A DNA stretch of 64,000 bases. It comes from Carya illinoinensis. Taxonomy: Eukaryota; Streptophyta; Magnoliopsida; Fagales; Juglandaceae. The DNA is taken from contig NC_056765.1 in NCBI RefSeq assembly GCF_018687715.1, positions 26,743,129 to 26,807,128 of the forward strand, written 5' to 3'. The notes beneath the pieces are model-generated. The model did not search any database, had not been told where the DNA came from, and was given only the letters and a program-made list of their open reading frames with translations. The translations under genes were made by a program, and so were the position numbers. Of this stretch, positions 24,561 to 35,660 are shown in pieces (the first letter of the stretch is position 1; every line of letters starts with the position of its first letter).

Positions 24561-24841
24561 TGTGGTCATATTTTGTTTATTTTATGCTTGTCTTAGAAAC
24601 TTTATTTTTTTTATAGAAAATATTTAAGGATTTTTAAATTATATTATCAAGTATTAAATTATTATAGTAATAATTTACAAGCAATTTTAATATTAAGTAT
24701 TATTAAGTCTGTTCATGAGTTGATTATTTTCCATGGTTATTTTACAGAGGTTGATAAAATATATTATCTACTAAACTACAATTTTAAAGTTTTAGATATG
24801 ATAGTGATATTTAAATAATTATGAGTTGATAAATATATAGT

Positions 24842-25227
24842 CTGTTGCTGAATGCTATGCCTTATGGAGAGCAGTGGAGCTTTGTAAGGAATTGGGGTTT
24901 ACTAATGTCTCTTTTGAGGGGGATGCAAAGGTGTTGGTGGATGCAGTGAATGCAGGTTCTGAGGATGTATCTTAGAGGGGGTTAGCTGGTGGGGGATCTG
25001 AGGTCTGCAATAAAGGCTTATCGTGGGTGCTTACAGTTTACTCATAGAGAAGGAAATGCAGTTGCACATAGCTTAGCAAAGAAGGGCTAATTTGTTGATA
25101 GTAAAATAGTTTGGATGGAATGTGTTCCACTTGAAAGTATACCGAAAGTTATATATGATAAAGTTTGTAACCAATTGATCAAGGAATGAAATGAGAACAT
25201 GAGGTATTTCTTTCAAAAAAAGAAAAA
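24842..25227 (+). pseudogene. 5'-truncated LINE: RNase H tail and poly(A)
   Basis: The segment reads AECYALWRAVELCKELGF, then SFEGDAKVLVDAV, followed by stops and a frameshift. It ends in an A-rich tail after GGTATTTCTTTC. This is the RNase H end of a plant L1-type LINE, unlike the first LINE in sequence. Flanking AT-rich DNA at 24561-24841 shows no gene. No target duplication could be fixed. Confidence 0.75.
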
Positions 25228-26410
25228 AAAGTTTTAAATCAAATATGATTCCTAAGAAATCATATTGGTGTGAAATTATGGTTAGACTAATGTGATAGTT
25301 ATGCCAGGATTTGAATTTTAAGTATGATTAAGTTAATTATCGAAATGAAATTCTATTGTTATTTTGTTAGGTTGGATAAAATTATTCTATTAGTATTTTA
25401 TTAAGCGAGATTAGGCGATTGGCTTTGATAAATTTTATTATAATTATGTACTAAGTTGTGAATTTAAAATAAAGAAATATGTTAAAAATATTTTTATATG
25501 ATATTGGTATTTATTAAGATTTCTTGTAAAGATTGAATAATTATGTTAATTATAAGAAAGTAAATATATTTTAAGAGTTGAGGTTTTCAAGACTTACTTA
25601 ATATAGCCTAAGCATTCTACTAATTTATAATATGCTAATTAATACTAATTTATAACATGTTAATTACTTAATTTTATTTTTCAATGATTTTGTACGAAAC
25701 ATGATATGTATTTAATTATTCTCTATGGTATATATAAATTAATTTGAATATTACGACACCTTTTTAGAAAGGCTAGTAATAATTTCTATTTTCTATAGGT
25801 AAGGAAATACGAAGTAAGATGCAGAAAGCAGCACAACGAGGTAAATAATTTGATCATAAATTAGGATAATCACAATTTAGCTTATATAAATTATTATTAG
25901 CACAAATTATTTGGTAGCACTTTAATGTATTACTCATGTCATATGCAAGCATGTCACCCGGCATGACACACTATCATGTCATTCAACATCATATTCGGAT
26001 TCAGAAATTTACAATTATTTATATCAATATGTATATCATGCATCTCATGTCGCATAAGATACAAGCAATTTTAAATTTAAGTGGAAGATAAAATCAGATC
26101 AGTTAATCAGTAAATCAGATGATCATTGAGATGCATATATTGATACAAATGTTGTTTACATCAAGATGGATGTGCAAACCACGGACTCAAGCTTGGTCCA
26201 CCAATTTTCATGTTCTCTTCGGTCTTATCATTTTTTTTAATTTCCTTTTCTCCTCCAATTAATTTTCTTTATGCTAATTAAAAAACTGAAATGCTTTCGT
26301 GGTCACACATGCCAAGTGATTATCAGTGTATCACATAACTGCTGCATTTGTGGTTATTTACACAAGGTTTCTGTTCGGTGTCTTGGTGTCGAAAGTTTTG
26401 ATTGAAAGCG
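25228..26410. other. AT-rich non-coding DNA, possibly LTR-derived
   Basis: No coding region is seen. A segment near 25790-25850 (TAGGTAAGGAAATACGAAG) and CATGTCA-rich DNA at 25930-26000 look like retroelement LTR sequence. No ends are identifiable. Confidence 0.4.
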
Positions 26411-26476
26411 TACTGGTAGCCAATATTACTCTTATATAACTGCTGCTTAGGCTATTAATATAAGTAATTAAGAGTA
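26411..26476 (+). promoter_or_regulatory. Likely core promoter of the TIR gene
   Basis: An AGCCAATATT box near 26418 and a CTTATATAAC TATA-like box near 26431 lie 59 and 46 bp before the ATG at 26477. The leader would be very short, so this is a moderate call. Confidence 0.45.
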
Positions 26477-27239
26477 ATGCAAATCGCAGGGAAATTAGTC
26501 GCGGCTATAGTAGCCACGTCGCGGTTACAAGCTTTGCCCAAGTGCTTTGCTCACAGGAACCATTGCCAAACAGTACTAGTACCGGTGGTACTAGCCCCAC
26601 ACGACGTGTTCATAAGCCACCGGGGGCCCGAAACCAGAAGAAACATTGCTGGTTTACTCCACGACCACCTTCTCAGGCGGGGGCATAGGCCTTTCATCGA
26701 CTACCGAAACTTGAAAGCTGGTGACAAATTGTCCGAAAAGATTGATACCGCCATTCGAGATTGTAAAGTCGGTGTCTTAGTGTTCTCGCCAAGATATTGT
26801 GAGTCCTCCTATTGTCTGCAGGAACTGGCTCTGTTAATGGAATACAAGAAAAGAGTTATACCCATCTTGTATAATGTCAAACCGTCCCAGCTTCGGGTTG
26901 GGGACATATCCAGTGGACCTTGTGTTTCAGAGACAGAGCTTGAGAGATTCAGCAGAGCACTTGAAGAAGCTAAAAATATCGTTGGGCTTCGCTTTGATTC
27001 ATCAAGAGGGTCATTTTCTATTGATCTTTCCCTCTTTATCTTAACTCGATCAGTCTTTTCAATGACTGGACAAATATTTCATTTATTTTCATGTTATCTG
27101 GTTCGTAGAAGAGAATGCCTCTAATATTGGTCGATCATTTTTGTTTTTTTTTCTTTTTTTTTTGGCTTTCAGATATTGGTCAGAGTTCCTACAAAGTGCT
27201 TCTGATGCCATCATAGAGCAGATCGGTCAGAGCTCTTGA
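26477..27239 (+). CDS. TIR-only protein, two exons
   Basis: Exons 26477-27009 and 27173-27239 are proposed, joined across GGGTCATT...TTTCAGATAT. This gives 199 residues and a stop TGA. An N-terminal stretch of about 40 residues precedes a TIR domain (about 41-185) with HDVFISHRG, FIDYRNLKAGDKL, FSPRYCESSYCLQELA and VIPILYNVKPSQLR. Glu116 in CLQEL matches the catalytic glutamate of plant TIR NADases. The second exon adds WSEFLQSASDAII, the closing helix usual in this family. There is no NB-ARC or LRR. By family it would cleave NAD to make immune signalling nucleotides read by EDS1 complexes; that role is inferred. There are no stops in the exons. The donor GTCATT is weak. Confidence 0.8.
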
Positions 27240-27671
27240 AAGTGTTTCAAAAATCTTGTATAGTACGTACTTTTGTCAAAAACTCAAGTTTTTAGCTGGA
27301 TATCTCTATCCCGGACCTTCTCCGTGCTCCATTTTTTTTTATTTTTTTATTTTCAAGTTCAACACGAGCCATATATTGCCCCTACCCCCCCCCCCCCCCC
27401 CCCCTAAAACACACAAACCCCAAAACAAAAAAACAATCAAACATATAATACATGAATAAGAACGAGCCGTGATCAAATAGGAGAAAGGACACGTACAAGA
27501 AGGCAAAGGTGGATTACTGTTTAGTGGTCGCACACTGTTGTGTTTGCTGCGTCCAGTGTCCTTGCAGATGTCCATGTCTGAAGGATTAGAAAATGCTACT
27601 CTTACCAATCAGTTTTATCAGTAATTTTTACCACTTTGACTTTTTGTTTATTTATTATTATATTTTTACAT
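27240..27671. other. Downstream of TIR gene; poly-C run, no gene
   Basis: It contains T-rich sequence, a run of about 22 C near 27383-27405, and unassigned DNA up to the viral inverted repeat. Confidence 0.7.
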
Positions 27672-27957
27672 GACACTGATTCTATTATTATCTCTGAAAT
27701 CCCCTGCTCTTTACAATCTCAACCTTCTCCACCTGCAACTCCGATCATTGCATTCCACAAAGTTACTATTAAACAGGTTCTTACTTTAGAACAGTGGGGA
27801 AAAAGCCCGTACTTGACGAGAAGATTTTCTCAGCCATATGATCCTCCTTATTTCGATTACTACGATTATCAACAAGCATGGAACAAAACGTTCTTACGAC
27901 AGAATAAGAATTTGCGCCATTCCTGGTTTCTCCATTTTGATAAATTACAGGAAATTA
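27672..27957 (+). repeat. Inverted copy of viral ORF2 segment
   Basis: This 286-bp segment is the reverse complement of 28166-28451 with equal length and no difference noticed. The 208 bp between the arms hold the rest of the ORF2 piece. The arms could form a long hairpin if transcribed. Confidence 0.92.
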
Positions 27958-28880
27958 TGAGGTTTGATGACATATTCCCACTTCATGATCCAATTTAATT
28001 TTGTTTTAAGAAAGAAAAGGAGAAGTGGTGAACAGTGTGATAATGAAGGTGGACAATCATTCTGTAATGTGAAAGCCTGAAGACTCTCCTGGAGAGGTGG
28101 AGGAAGAATGAGAGATTCTGGTCCAAATTGATCCCACCATAATAGGAACCATCGCGGTAGAGTCTTAATTTCCTGTAATTTATCAAAATGGAGAAACCAG
28201 GAATGGCGCAAATTCTTATTCTGTCGTAAGAACGTTTTGTTCCATGCTTGTTGATAATCGTAGTAATCGAAATAAGGAGGATCATATGGCTGAGAAAATC
28301 TTCTCGTCAAGTACGGGCTTTTTCCCCACTGTTCTAAAGTAAGAACCTGTTTAATAGTAACTTTGTGGAATGCAATGATCGGAGTTGCAGGTGGAGAAGG
28401 TTGAGATTGTAAAGAGCAGGGGATTTCAGAGATAATAATAGAATCAGTGTCTACTAAAATAAATTCATAAAAGTTCTGAGTCTTGGTAATGTTCTGGGGA
28501 ACATAATGCCAATCTGGTAATAGAAAAGCGTCAAGTAATTTTTGAGGTTCAGATAGATGCTGTAATTCTGATTCAATAGGAAAGACTGGATGCCAATGGG
28601 ATTTAAAGATAATAGGAGTTACAGAGGGCTGAGATAAAGGTGGAGGATTAATAATTTGAGAAGGAGAAGAACTAGTAGAAGAAACAGCTTTTGAGTATGT
28701 GGGTAATTTTGAAGAGGATAATGGTGAAAATGGATTATAAGATGGCCTAATGTTTTGTGGTAATGTCCCTAGTACTGTATAGGGTTTTGGTGTGACGGAA
28801 GGACAGGGTGAAGGATAAGGAGGAGAAGGTGATTTGGCATAGGAGGATTTGGTTTTCACTCTGGACTTTGAGGAAGACAT
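27945..28880 (-). pseudogene. Caulimovirid ORF2, 5' and central part, 3' end lost
   Basis: The ATG at 28880 overlaps the ORF1 stop by 25 nt in another frame. The product has a Ser/Pro-rich N-terminus (about 1-90) and an aromatic-rich central part with DPPYFDYYDYQQAWN and PRWFLLWWDQFG. Its true reading stops at 27958, where the inverted repeat begins; the last few codons to 27945 come from the repeat. The missing 3' end is present elsewhere in the array (35913-35661, 37190-36924). ORF2 of these viruses has no established function. Confidence 0.8.
28166..28451 (-). repeat. ORF2 arm of the 286-bp inverted repeat
   Basis: It pairs with 27672-27957. It lies inside ORF2 and keeps the same reading in both arms. 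Confidence 0.92.
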
Positions 28881-31800
28881 GATTTTCCCTGTAAGAATTC
28901 TCGGGATAGAAAATCAGGAAGAGAATTAGAATCTCCTTTAATATGCTTAATATCAAAATCAAAAATACTTAAAATAGCTTGCCATCTTGCAAAAATTTGT
29001 TTAGCAGCCAAGTTTTTAACATCTTTTACTAAAACTTCCTTGGCTGATTTGCAATCAATTCTAAGTAAAAACTTTTGATTCAAAAGATCATCTTGAAATT
29101 TAGAAATGCATAATACAATAGCTAAAATTTCTTTTTTAATAGTACTGTAATTCTTTTGAGCAGGATTCCAGCATCCTGAATGAAATCGAGTAATCTGTTC
29201 TTTTCCATCTGATAATTTTTGTTTCAAAATTCCTCCATAACCAAGATCAGAGGCATCTGTTTCAACAATTTTAAAGGCATCAGGTGATGGGAGTCCTAAG
29301 CATGGTAATTTCTTAACATGAGCCTTTATTTGTTTTATAATATTTGTATGTTCCTCTGTCCATGGAGGTGGATTCTTTTTTAATCTCTTGAATAATGGTT
29401 CACATAAAGGTCTAAGTGCTTGATAAAAATCAGCAACATAATTTAAACTTCCTAGAAATCTTTGTAGTTGTTGCTTATCTTTTATTTCATCAGGGAATTT
29501 ATTAGCAAATTCTATGGCCCTACTTATTGGGGTAATAGTTCCTTGATAAATATCATGTCCAAGAAATCTAATCTTGTCTTGGAATAATTTGACTTTAGAT
29601 GATGAAACTACTAATCCATTTTGTTTAATGATTTGAACAAAGGTATTTAAATGTTTCCAATGTTGTTCAATTGATGAAGAGAATATTAATACATCATCTA
29701 TATAAACTATAGAAAAATGGGTGAAAGGTGTAAATATTTCGTTCATAATATTTTGAAATTCACTAGGAGCATTTTTTAATCCGAAAGGCATAACATTCCA
29801 TTCATAATGTCCAAAAGGGACTGTAAATGCAGTTTTGTATCTATCTTTTTCAGCAATCTGGATTTGCCAAAATCCGCTTTTCATGTCAAATTTTGAAAAT
29901 ATAGTAGCAGCATAAAGTCGGGATAATAAATCTTTTTTATTAGGAATAGGGTATCTAATCCATTGTAAAACTTTATTTAAAGGCTTATAATTTATAACTA
30001 ATCTAGGAACACCTCTTTCTAATTCTGCTTGTTTTTGTACATAAAAAGCAGCACAGCTCCATGGCGATTTGCTCTTTCTAATAAGTCCTTTAGTTAATAG
30101 ATCATTAATTTCTTGTTTACAGAATTCTAATAATTCTTTATTCATTTGAATGGGTCTGGCCTTAGTAGGAATATTCTTTTCAGAGAATTCTTTTTCATAA
30201 GGTAATTCGACTATATGTTGTTTTCTACTCCAAAAGGCATTAGGTAAATTAGAGCATACTTCGTTTTCAATTATATTTTTGAAATTATTAATTTTTTGGA
30301 TTAATAAAGGATCTTTTAATTGTTCTTCAATCCTTTTGTATTTTAATTCTTGTTTTAAGAAATTTATTTGTTTTTCTTTTCTTTTGATTTTGACTTTTGT
30401 TAAAAAATTAATTTCTTTAGCCAATGATGCTTCTTTTAAGGAATTAATCTCTCTTGAGACTGGAGGGAATAAAAATTTAAATTGAATTTCTTTTCCTAAT
30501 ATTTTAGTAGAAATTCCTTCTTCTGTTACAGAGAAAGGGTAAAGTAAAGCAAGAAATGGGTTTCCTAATATTACTTTGGTGTTGATATTTTTTACTAGAA
30601 TGAATGTTGTTTTAAAGCAAATTCCATTATTACATATATGCGCATTTGATAATTTATAATTTATATTTAATTTTGCTCCATTAGCTTGAGATAATGTCTC
30701 TTTTGTTTTTTCAAAATATTTAGAGGGTATTATTCCTTCTTGTATGCAGTTTAAATCTGCACCTGTATCTAATAAGGCTATTGCAGAAAAAGAGAATTCT
30801 TCATTAATAGAAATAGTTACTTCAGTATACCATTTTTGAAAATTCATTTTATTAAGTATGTTTATAAAATTATCTGATTCTTCTTTTGTAATTTTTACTG
30901 AGCTTTCTCCTTGCTCTTTTTTATGAGTATCATTATTTTTATCTATTTTTAATAGTATAATTTCTTGTAATAATTGTTCATTAGAAACTTCAAGTTTGGT
31001 GTTAGAAGCTTTCAAATTTCTAATTTCTTTCTTTATTTCATTAATTTCTTGATGTAAATCTTTTAAAGTAATATTTTGTTTTTCTGATTGAAATCTATTT
31101 ACTATTTCCATAAAATCATATGATGAGGGGGTTGAATTGAGTTCAAAAGTCTTGGGATTACTAAAAGTATCTTTTAATTTTTCTAAATATTCTTTTCTTT
31201 CTTGTGGATTATTAATTTTATCTATTAATTCTAATATAATATTTTCATGTGACGATAATACGTTAATAGTTTTATTACAGATACAATTATTTCTATCTAA
31301 ACAATTACAAACATGAATTTCATCTTCTTCTGACTTGTTATCAGAAGATTGTTCTGAAAAACTTGATTCTTTTAATTGGTAAATTTCATCTTCTTCTGAA
31401 GAAATTTCATCTTCTTCACTTGATTGTATAAAGATATTTAATAATTTTTCTTTTACTTCTTCAGGTATATCTAATTCATTAATTTCTTTTTTAACCTTAC
31501 AATTTGATGCATAATGTCCAACCTTTCCACATTTATAACATACAATTTGTTTTTTCTTTTTATTAAACTTTTTTGTATTCTTTACTGGTTTCTTATATAC
31601 GGATTTTTCATTGGGTTTTTTATAAGGTTTCTTATAATTTCTTTTCTTAGTTGGATAAGTTTTATAAATTCTTTTTCCTTTTTTGTGTCTTGTAGAAGGA
31701 GCTAATAATGGAGAATAACCAAACTGTTCACAAAAGGTACCTAATTCTTTTGTAGCAAATTTCTTTTCTTTTTCCATTTGCTTTTTTAATCTTATATCAT

Positions 31801-34438
31801 TACACATAGTCAGACCAGTTCTATTAATAGAAGATATTATATCTCCATACGTAAGATTAATAAAATCAATAGTACCATCTGATTTTACTAAAGATTCTCG
31901 TACCTTTTGGGCGAAGTAATATGGAAGTCCGGCTATGAACTTTTCCTTCCAGTATGGTTGTTGGCAATCATCTCTGATCATAACTTTAGTTAGAAAGACA
32001 TCTTTATACCATCTAAAATCAGATAATCTAGGACATCTTAAATTGATTAATAAATCACTAGTTCTTTCTTTAAATTGGGAAGGATCACCTACAAAATGTT
32101 TTGTTAATATAAATATTAGAGTATTAACAGCATCTTCTATAGGTTGACCATCTTCTGTCTTAATCTCCTGCAGATTTTCATCATGCTTATAGGCACTTAA
32201 TATTCTTATTCTTTGTTCTTGTGTAAGATAATGATCCCACCAGCCTTTTAATTGGCCAGTGAATCCTGTAACTAGAACATGTGCTACCTGATGATCTGAT
32301 CTTCTACTGGCTTTATAAACATTAGCTACCATAATCATTTCTTGAAAATGATTTAATATTTCATATTCAGATAATCCATCTATATTCCATTCATATAATG
32401 CATCTGATGCAAAAGCAGATCTCACTATATGTTCTCTTTCCTCGAATTGTATATCCGGAGGGGTAGGCCTTGGATACCAATTTCGAGTAGTAAAAGTATG
32501 CGTTGCTGATTCCCTAGGATAAAATTGCCCACTATGATTTCCTTTAATTTTGTTTATCTGTAATTCTTTAAATTGATTTTCAAGATTATTAATTTCAGAA
32601 TCAGATAGATCAGGTGAATCTGTCTTACTTAATACATTAATATGAGATTGTCTTGAAGTGGATGCATTATTATCAATATTTAATTTTTCTAATCTGCTAG
32701 AGATCTGTTCTAGTAAATCTTCTTTAGTCTTGGAAAAACTAGATTTTAAGTGAGCAGGTATTTCATGGGGAATAAACAAAGGAATTTCTTTAGCTTCTTT
32801 AACAGGAGTTTTAATAGGAGATATTAAGTTTTCAATTCTTTCTAATTGTTTACTCATGGTTTTTAAATATAAATTAGTATAATTATTTTGTTGGATTATA
32901 TTATCAGTATTTTTAGTTTCTGGAGAAGTTAATCTCTTTATTGGTGATGCTAATATTTGTGTATTTCTTTGATTATATTTAATAGCCTCAAAAGGAGGGT
33001 ATTCTTCATAAATAATTTGATTATTTTCTACTTTAACCCATTGATTAGTGGTCCTATTTATAGTCGACAACTGATTTGATTTATATATTTCAAACCATAT
33101 GAAGAAAGGTATATTAATTTTTATGCTTTCTAAATATTCATAGTATTTTATTTGGATATAATCTCTTTCTAGTTGTGAGAAAGTAGAGAAAAACAAAAGT
33201 CTTTTCTGCTTATTTTCTTCTTTCATATAATCTTGTTTAAGATATTCTTTATTGATTTTGAATTCTTCTTTACTCAGGGTAAATATTTGGGAATCATCTC
33301 CAACTACCTGTGAATAGGTTGGAGAAGAAGGTTCAGGTTCTTTATTCTGATGAGGATTAGAAGAGGATGCTGAATCAGGGTGATTGACTGAATATACAGG
33401 TGTATCAATAATATTTCCAGGAATAACTCCCCGGACTTGTGTATCTAGATTTTGTATTTTATTTCTAGAGACTGAAGTCATTGCAGATCTATTGTCAAAA
33501 TTTTGAGATCTATTCCTACTAATTGTAGATCGTGGTGTATGGTAACTGGAGGATGCTGGAGAAGAATAATGAGAAAATGATCTCCTAAAAGGTTGGAAGG
33601 CAATTTGGACTGTTCCGTCCTGGTTTTGATCTATATAATCTAAATCATCTTTAGAATTATTTTCTACATTCGGTAATGGAATAATATTTTCTAATTGCCA
33701 TTCATTAGGAAGAGTAACCTGATTCCAATGAATTTGTTTAGGAATTTGTATACTAGAATTTGGTGTACTAGATTGTAATAATAATGTATAGCCCTTTGGA
33801 CTAGTAATGAGAGCTTGTGGCTCTAATGTTGTTTTCATTAATTTATAATGGATTCTATATACTACAGTTAAAGGATGTGATCCTTTCATCATATGATAGC
33901 CATTTGTTTTAATATTTAATGTTAAGGCATGTAGAATATTAGAGTCAAATAATGAGAGTGAATAATTAGGATAACAGTTAAAATATACTGGGCCTTGGAA
34001 TAAACTAGATTCAACCATGCCAAGTAATGAATCATGGAAATTATAATGTCTTCCATCTCTTAAACAGAGTAATACTGAAGCATTTAGTCCATTTCTGGTA
34101 AGTGGTTTTACAGCCACTTGTACTAATCCAATATGTATAAATGAATATTTCTGTTCCTTATGGTGTTTAATGGCTTCTTTTGTTAATAGTTGTAATGATT
34201 CATAATCATTATTTAGGCTAATAGTCTTTTCTACTGTTTTAATTGTATAATTTGTGAGGAATGATAATTTTGAAGAAAAAGTTGAATGTTTATATATTTG
34301 GTTTTTAGGTACATTAGGAATTGTCCAATCTTGTAAATTTCTTTCTATATCTATAATGCTATAATCTTCTTGATTTACATTTTCAGTTTCTAAAGGTGTG
34401 TTAACCGTAGATGTTTCAGGTTTGAATAAAGAATTCAT
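28856..34438 (-). CDS. Caulimovirid polyprotein ORF1, uninterrupted
   Basis: The first ATG of the open frame is at 34438, giving 1860 residues without stop or frameshift. In order: a 30K-type movement protein (about 80-270), a low-complexity linker, a coat-protein-like region (about 650-900), a CCHC knuckle CYKCGKVGHYASNC near 965-978, a Glu/Ser-rich acidic patch, an aspartic protease with LDTGADLNC near 1221, a reverse transcriptase with YIDD near 1579, and RNase H with ETDASD near 1725, ending near 1850. In the family the pieces serve cell-to-cell movement, packaging and reverse transcription. The promoter, PBS and small ORF lie upstream. The open frame suggests recent integration; whether it is expressed is unknown. 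Confidence 0.9.
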   Translation of the reverse strand: MNSLFKPETSTVNTPLETENVNQEDYSIIDIERNLQDWTIPNVPKNQIYKHSTFSSKLSFLTNYTIKTVEKTISLNNDYESLQLLTKEAIKHHKEQKYSFIHIGLVQVAVKPLTRNGLNASVLLCLRDGRHYNFHDSLLGMVESSLFQGPVYFNCYPNYSLSLFDSNILHALTLNIKTNGYHMMKGSHPLTVVYRIHYKLMKTTLEPQALITSPKGYTLLLQSSTPNSSIQIPKQIHWNQVTLPNEWQLENIIPLPNVENNSKDDLDYIDQNQDGTVQIAFQPFRRSFSHYSSPASSSYHTPRSTISRNRSQNFDNRSAMTSVSRNKIQNLDTQVRGVIPGNIIDTPVYSVNHPDSASSSNPHQNKEPEPSSPTYSQVVGDDSQIFTLSKEEFKINKEYLKQDYMKEENKQKRLLFFSTFSQLERDYIQIKYYEYLESIKINIPFFIWFEIYKSNQLSTINRTTNQWVKVENNQIIYEEYPPFEAIKYNQRNTQILASPIKRLTSPETKNTDNIIQQNNYTNLYLKTMSKQLERIENLISPIKTPVKEAKEIPLFIPHEIPAHLKSSFSKTKEDLLEQISSRLEKLNIDNNASTSRQSHINVLSKTDSPDLSDSEINNLENQFKELQINKIKGNHSGQFYPRESATHTFTTRNWYPRPTPPDIQFEEREHIVRSAFASDALYEWNIDGLSEYEILNHFQEMIMVANVYKASRRSDHQVAHVLVTGFTGQLKGWWDHYLTQEQRIRILSAYKHDENLQEIKTEDGQPIEDAVNTLIFILTKHFVGDPSQFKERTSDLLINLRCPRLSDFRWYKDVFLTKVMIRDDCQQPYWKEKFIAGLPYYFAQKVRESLVKSDGTIDFINLTYGDIISSINRTGLTMCNDIRLKKQMEKEKKFATKELGTFCEQFGYSPLLAPSTRHKKGKRIYKTYPTKKRNYKKPYKKPNEKSVYKKPVKNTKKFNKKKKQIVCYKCGKVGHYASNCKVKKEINELDIPEEVKEKLLNIFIQSSEEDEISSEEDEIYQLKESSFSEQSSDNKSEEDEIHVCNCLDRNNCICNKTINVLSSHENIILELIDKINNPQERKEYLEKLKDTFSNPKTFELNSTPSSYDFMEIVNRFQSEKQNITLKDLHQEINEIKKEIRNLKASNTKLEVSNEQLLQEIILLKIDKNNDTHKKEQGESSVKITKEESDNFINILNKMNFQKWYTEVTISINEEFSFSAIALLDTGADLNCIQEGIIPSKYFEKTKETLSQANGAKLNINYKLSNAHICNNGICFKTTFILVKNINTKVILGNPFLALLYPFSVTEEGISTKILGKEIQFKFLFPPVSREINSLKEASLAKEINFLTKVKIKRKEKQINFLKQELKYKRIEEQLKDPLLIQKINNFKNIIENEVCSNLPNAFWSRKQHIVELPYEKEFSEKNIPTKARPIQMNKELLEFCKQEINDLLTKGLIRKSKSPWSCAAFYVQKQAELERGVPRLVINYKPLNKVLQWIRYPIPNKKDLLSRLYAATIFSKFDMKSGFWQIQIAEKDRYKTAFTVPFGHYEWNVMPFGLKNAPSEFQNIMNEIFTPFTHFSIVYIDDVLIFSSSIEQHWKHLNTFVQIIKQNGLVVSSSKVKLFQDKIRFLGHDIYQGTITPISRAIEFANKFPDEIKDKQQLQRFLGSLNYVADFYQALRPLCEPLFKRLKKNPPPWTEEHTNIIKQIKAHVKKLPCLGLPSPDAFKIVETDASDLGYGGILKQKLSDGKEQITRFHSGCWNPAQKNYSTIKKEILAIVLCISKFQDDLLNQKFLLRIDCKSAKEVLVKDVKNLAAKQIFARWQAILSIFDFDIKHIKGDSNSLPDFLSREFLQGKSCLPQSPE

Positions 34439-34666
34439 TGAAATAGAATTTTTATGCAAAGATTTCCTATATAAAAGAGAAATAAGTAGATTAAGATCTT
34501 GAGGGAACACCACCGGGACCACCCTTAAAGCCTCCTTGGCAAGATTGGGCTGACCAACGGATTTTCACGGCTTACCATCACAAGATTCTCAATATACTCT
34601 ATTTTCTTTTATGTAGGTTACCGTTGATAAAATTCTATACCAACGAATTTTTACTCTTTTTTTTTT

Positions 34667-34957
34667 TTATAAAGCAAGAATACTTAGGTGATTTTTTAAA
34701 CTTTTAATTTCAGATCTTAAGAAGTTACAGTGATCTTCTAATTCTTCTATTGCAGCTTGCCTACTTCTATATACGTGATATCTTTCCATCATTGAGCAAT
34801 AATCTAGTTTCATTAATAATTGTTTTTCTTTAAGATGTTTTATCCTTTCTTGTAAATTATTTAATTCAAGTCTCAAATTATATTCTAAACAATTTAATTC
34901 ATAGCGATCACGGAAACCAACATTATGTGCGTAATAATTCATCATGAAATTAAACAT
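34667..34957 (-). CDS. Small coiled-coil ORF between PBS and ORF1, copy A
   Basis: A 96-codon frame starts at an ATG about 68 nt past the PBS. It encodes a charged, leucine-rich helix (ELNNLQERIKHLKEKQ and IEELEDHCNFLRSEIKSL) that looks like a coiled coil. It is in the same frame as ORF1 but ends at TAA (34667) with another in-frame stop before ORF1. An identical copy lies at 36022-36312. I recognise no family. It could be a virion-associated or leader protein, or a chance open frame; identity of the copies may reflect recency, not selection. Confidence 0.55.
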   Translation of the reverse strand: MFNFMMNYYAHNVGFRDRYELNCLEYNLRLELNNLQERIKHLKEKQLLMKLDYCSMMERYHVYRSRQAAIEELEDHCNFLRSEIKSLKNHLSILAL

Positions 34958-35024
34958 AAATAGAATGAAACAACAATAAAATAAAATAAATATAATAATA
35001 ACTATATATATATAATAACCGTTG

Positions 35025-35036
35025 GCTCTGATACCA
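35025..35036 (-). other. tRNA-Met primer-binding site, copy A
   Basis: The minus strand reads TGGTATCAGAGC, the usual initiator-tRNA-Met complement of Caulimoviridae and many retroelements, continuing CAACGG. Confidence 0.85.
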
Positions 35037-35198
35037 ACTACGTATACCAGGATATATATATATATATATATAATAGCTAATATAATAGATATATTATATT
35101 AATAGATTATAGAATATATAATAAGGAACAAATAAATATAGTGCAGGAAGTAAAGGCATGAATAAAAGTAAAGATAGATCAAAATAAGATAAACTCAA

Positions 35199-35205
35199 TT
35201 TTATT
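35199..35205 (-). terminator. Viral poly(A) signal, copy A
   Basis: The minus strand has CAATAAAATTG between the TATA box and the PBS, as in pararetroviruses where the signal lies in the terminally redundant region. Confidence 0.55.
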
Positions 35206-35361
35206 GAAAACATAATACTTACAAGGAGATTAATTCTCAGAAGTTTGAAAGGCAGGAGACATGGAAAGGAGTTTACAAGAGAGAAGTTTTGAGAGTGACG
35301 AGGGACTAGGATTGGCTTCAGATGAGAATTTCTGAATGCCTTTCCTCACTTACAAACTGCC

Positions 35362-35369
35362 TATTTATA
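35362..35369 (-). promoter_or_regulatory. Viral TATA box, copy A
   Basis: The minus strand reads GAGTCTATAAATAGGCAG, a strong plant TATA box about 330 nt before the PBS, in the expected place for the genomic promoter. Confidence 0.65.
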
Positions 35370-35660
35370 GACTCCAAAACAGTACCTTACAATAATATTA
35401 CTGACATGTACAGTGACTCATACAGTAAATAGGCGGCTACATTTATTAAACATGGGCGGCTAAACAGTAACTAGACAGCTGGATGATTCTTGACTGACGG
35501 GCATCTTGAACAGTGACGAGAATCTTAAACAGTGTTCTGATAATGGAAGAAAAGGACGATAATCTTTTGGAATTACATAATCTGAGGGTCATAATTTGCC
35601 AGTTCCAATTCATACGGATCTTGAGAATCCATCATCTGTGAGGGATAATATGGTGAGTTG

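Noticed and set aside
27636..27998. Plus-strand 120-codon frame
   Set aside because: It is the inverted copy of viral ORF2, not a separate gene.
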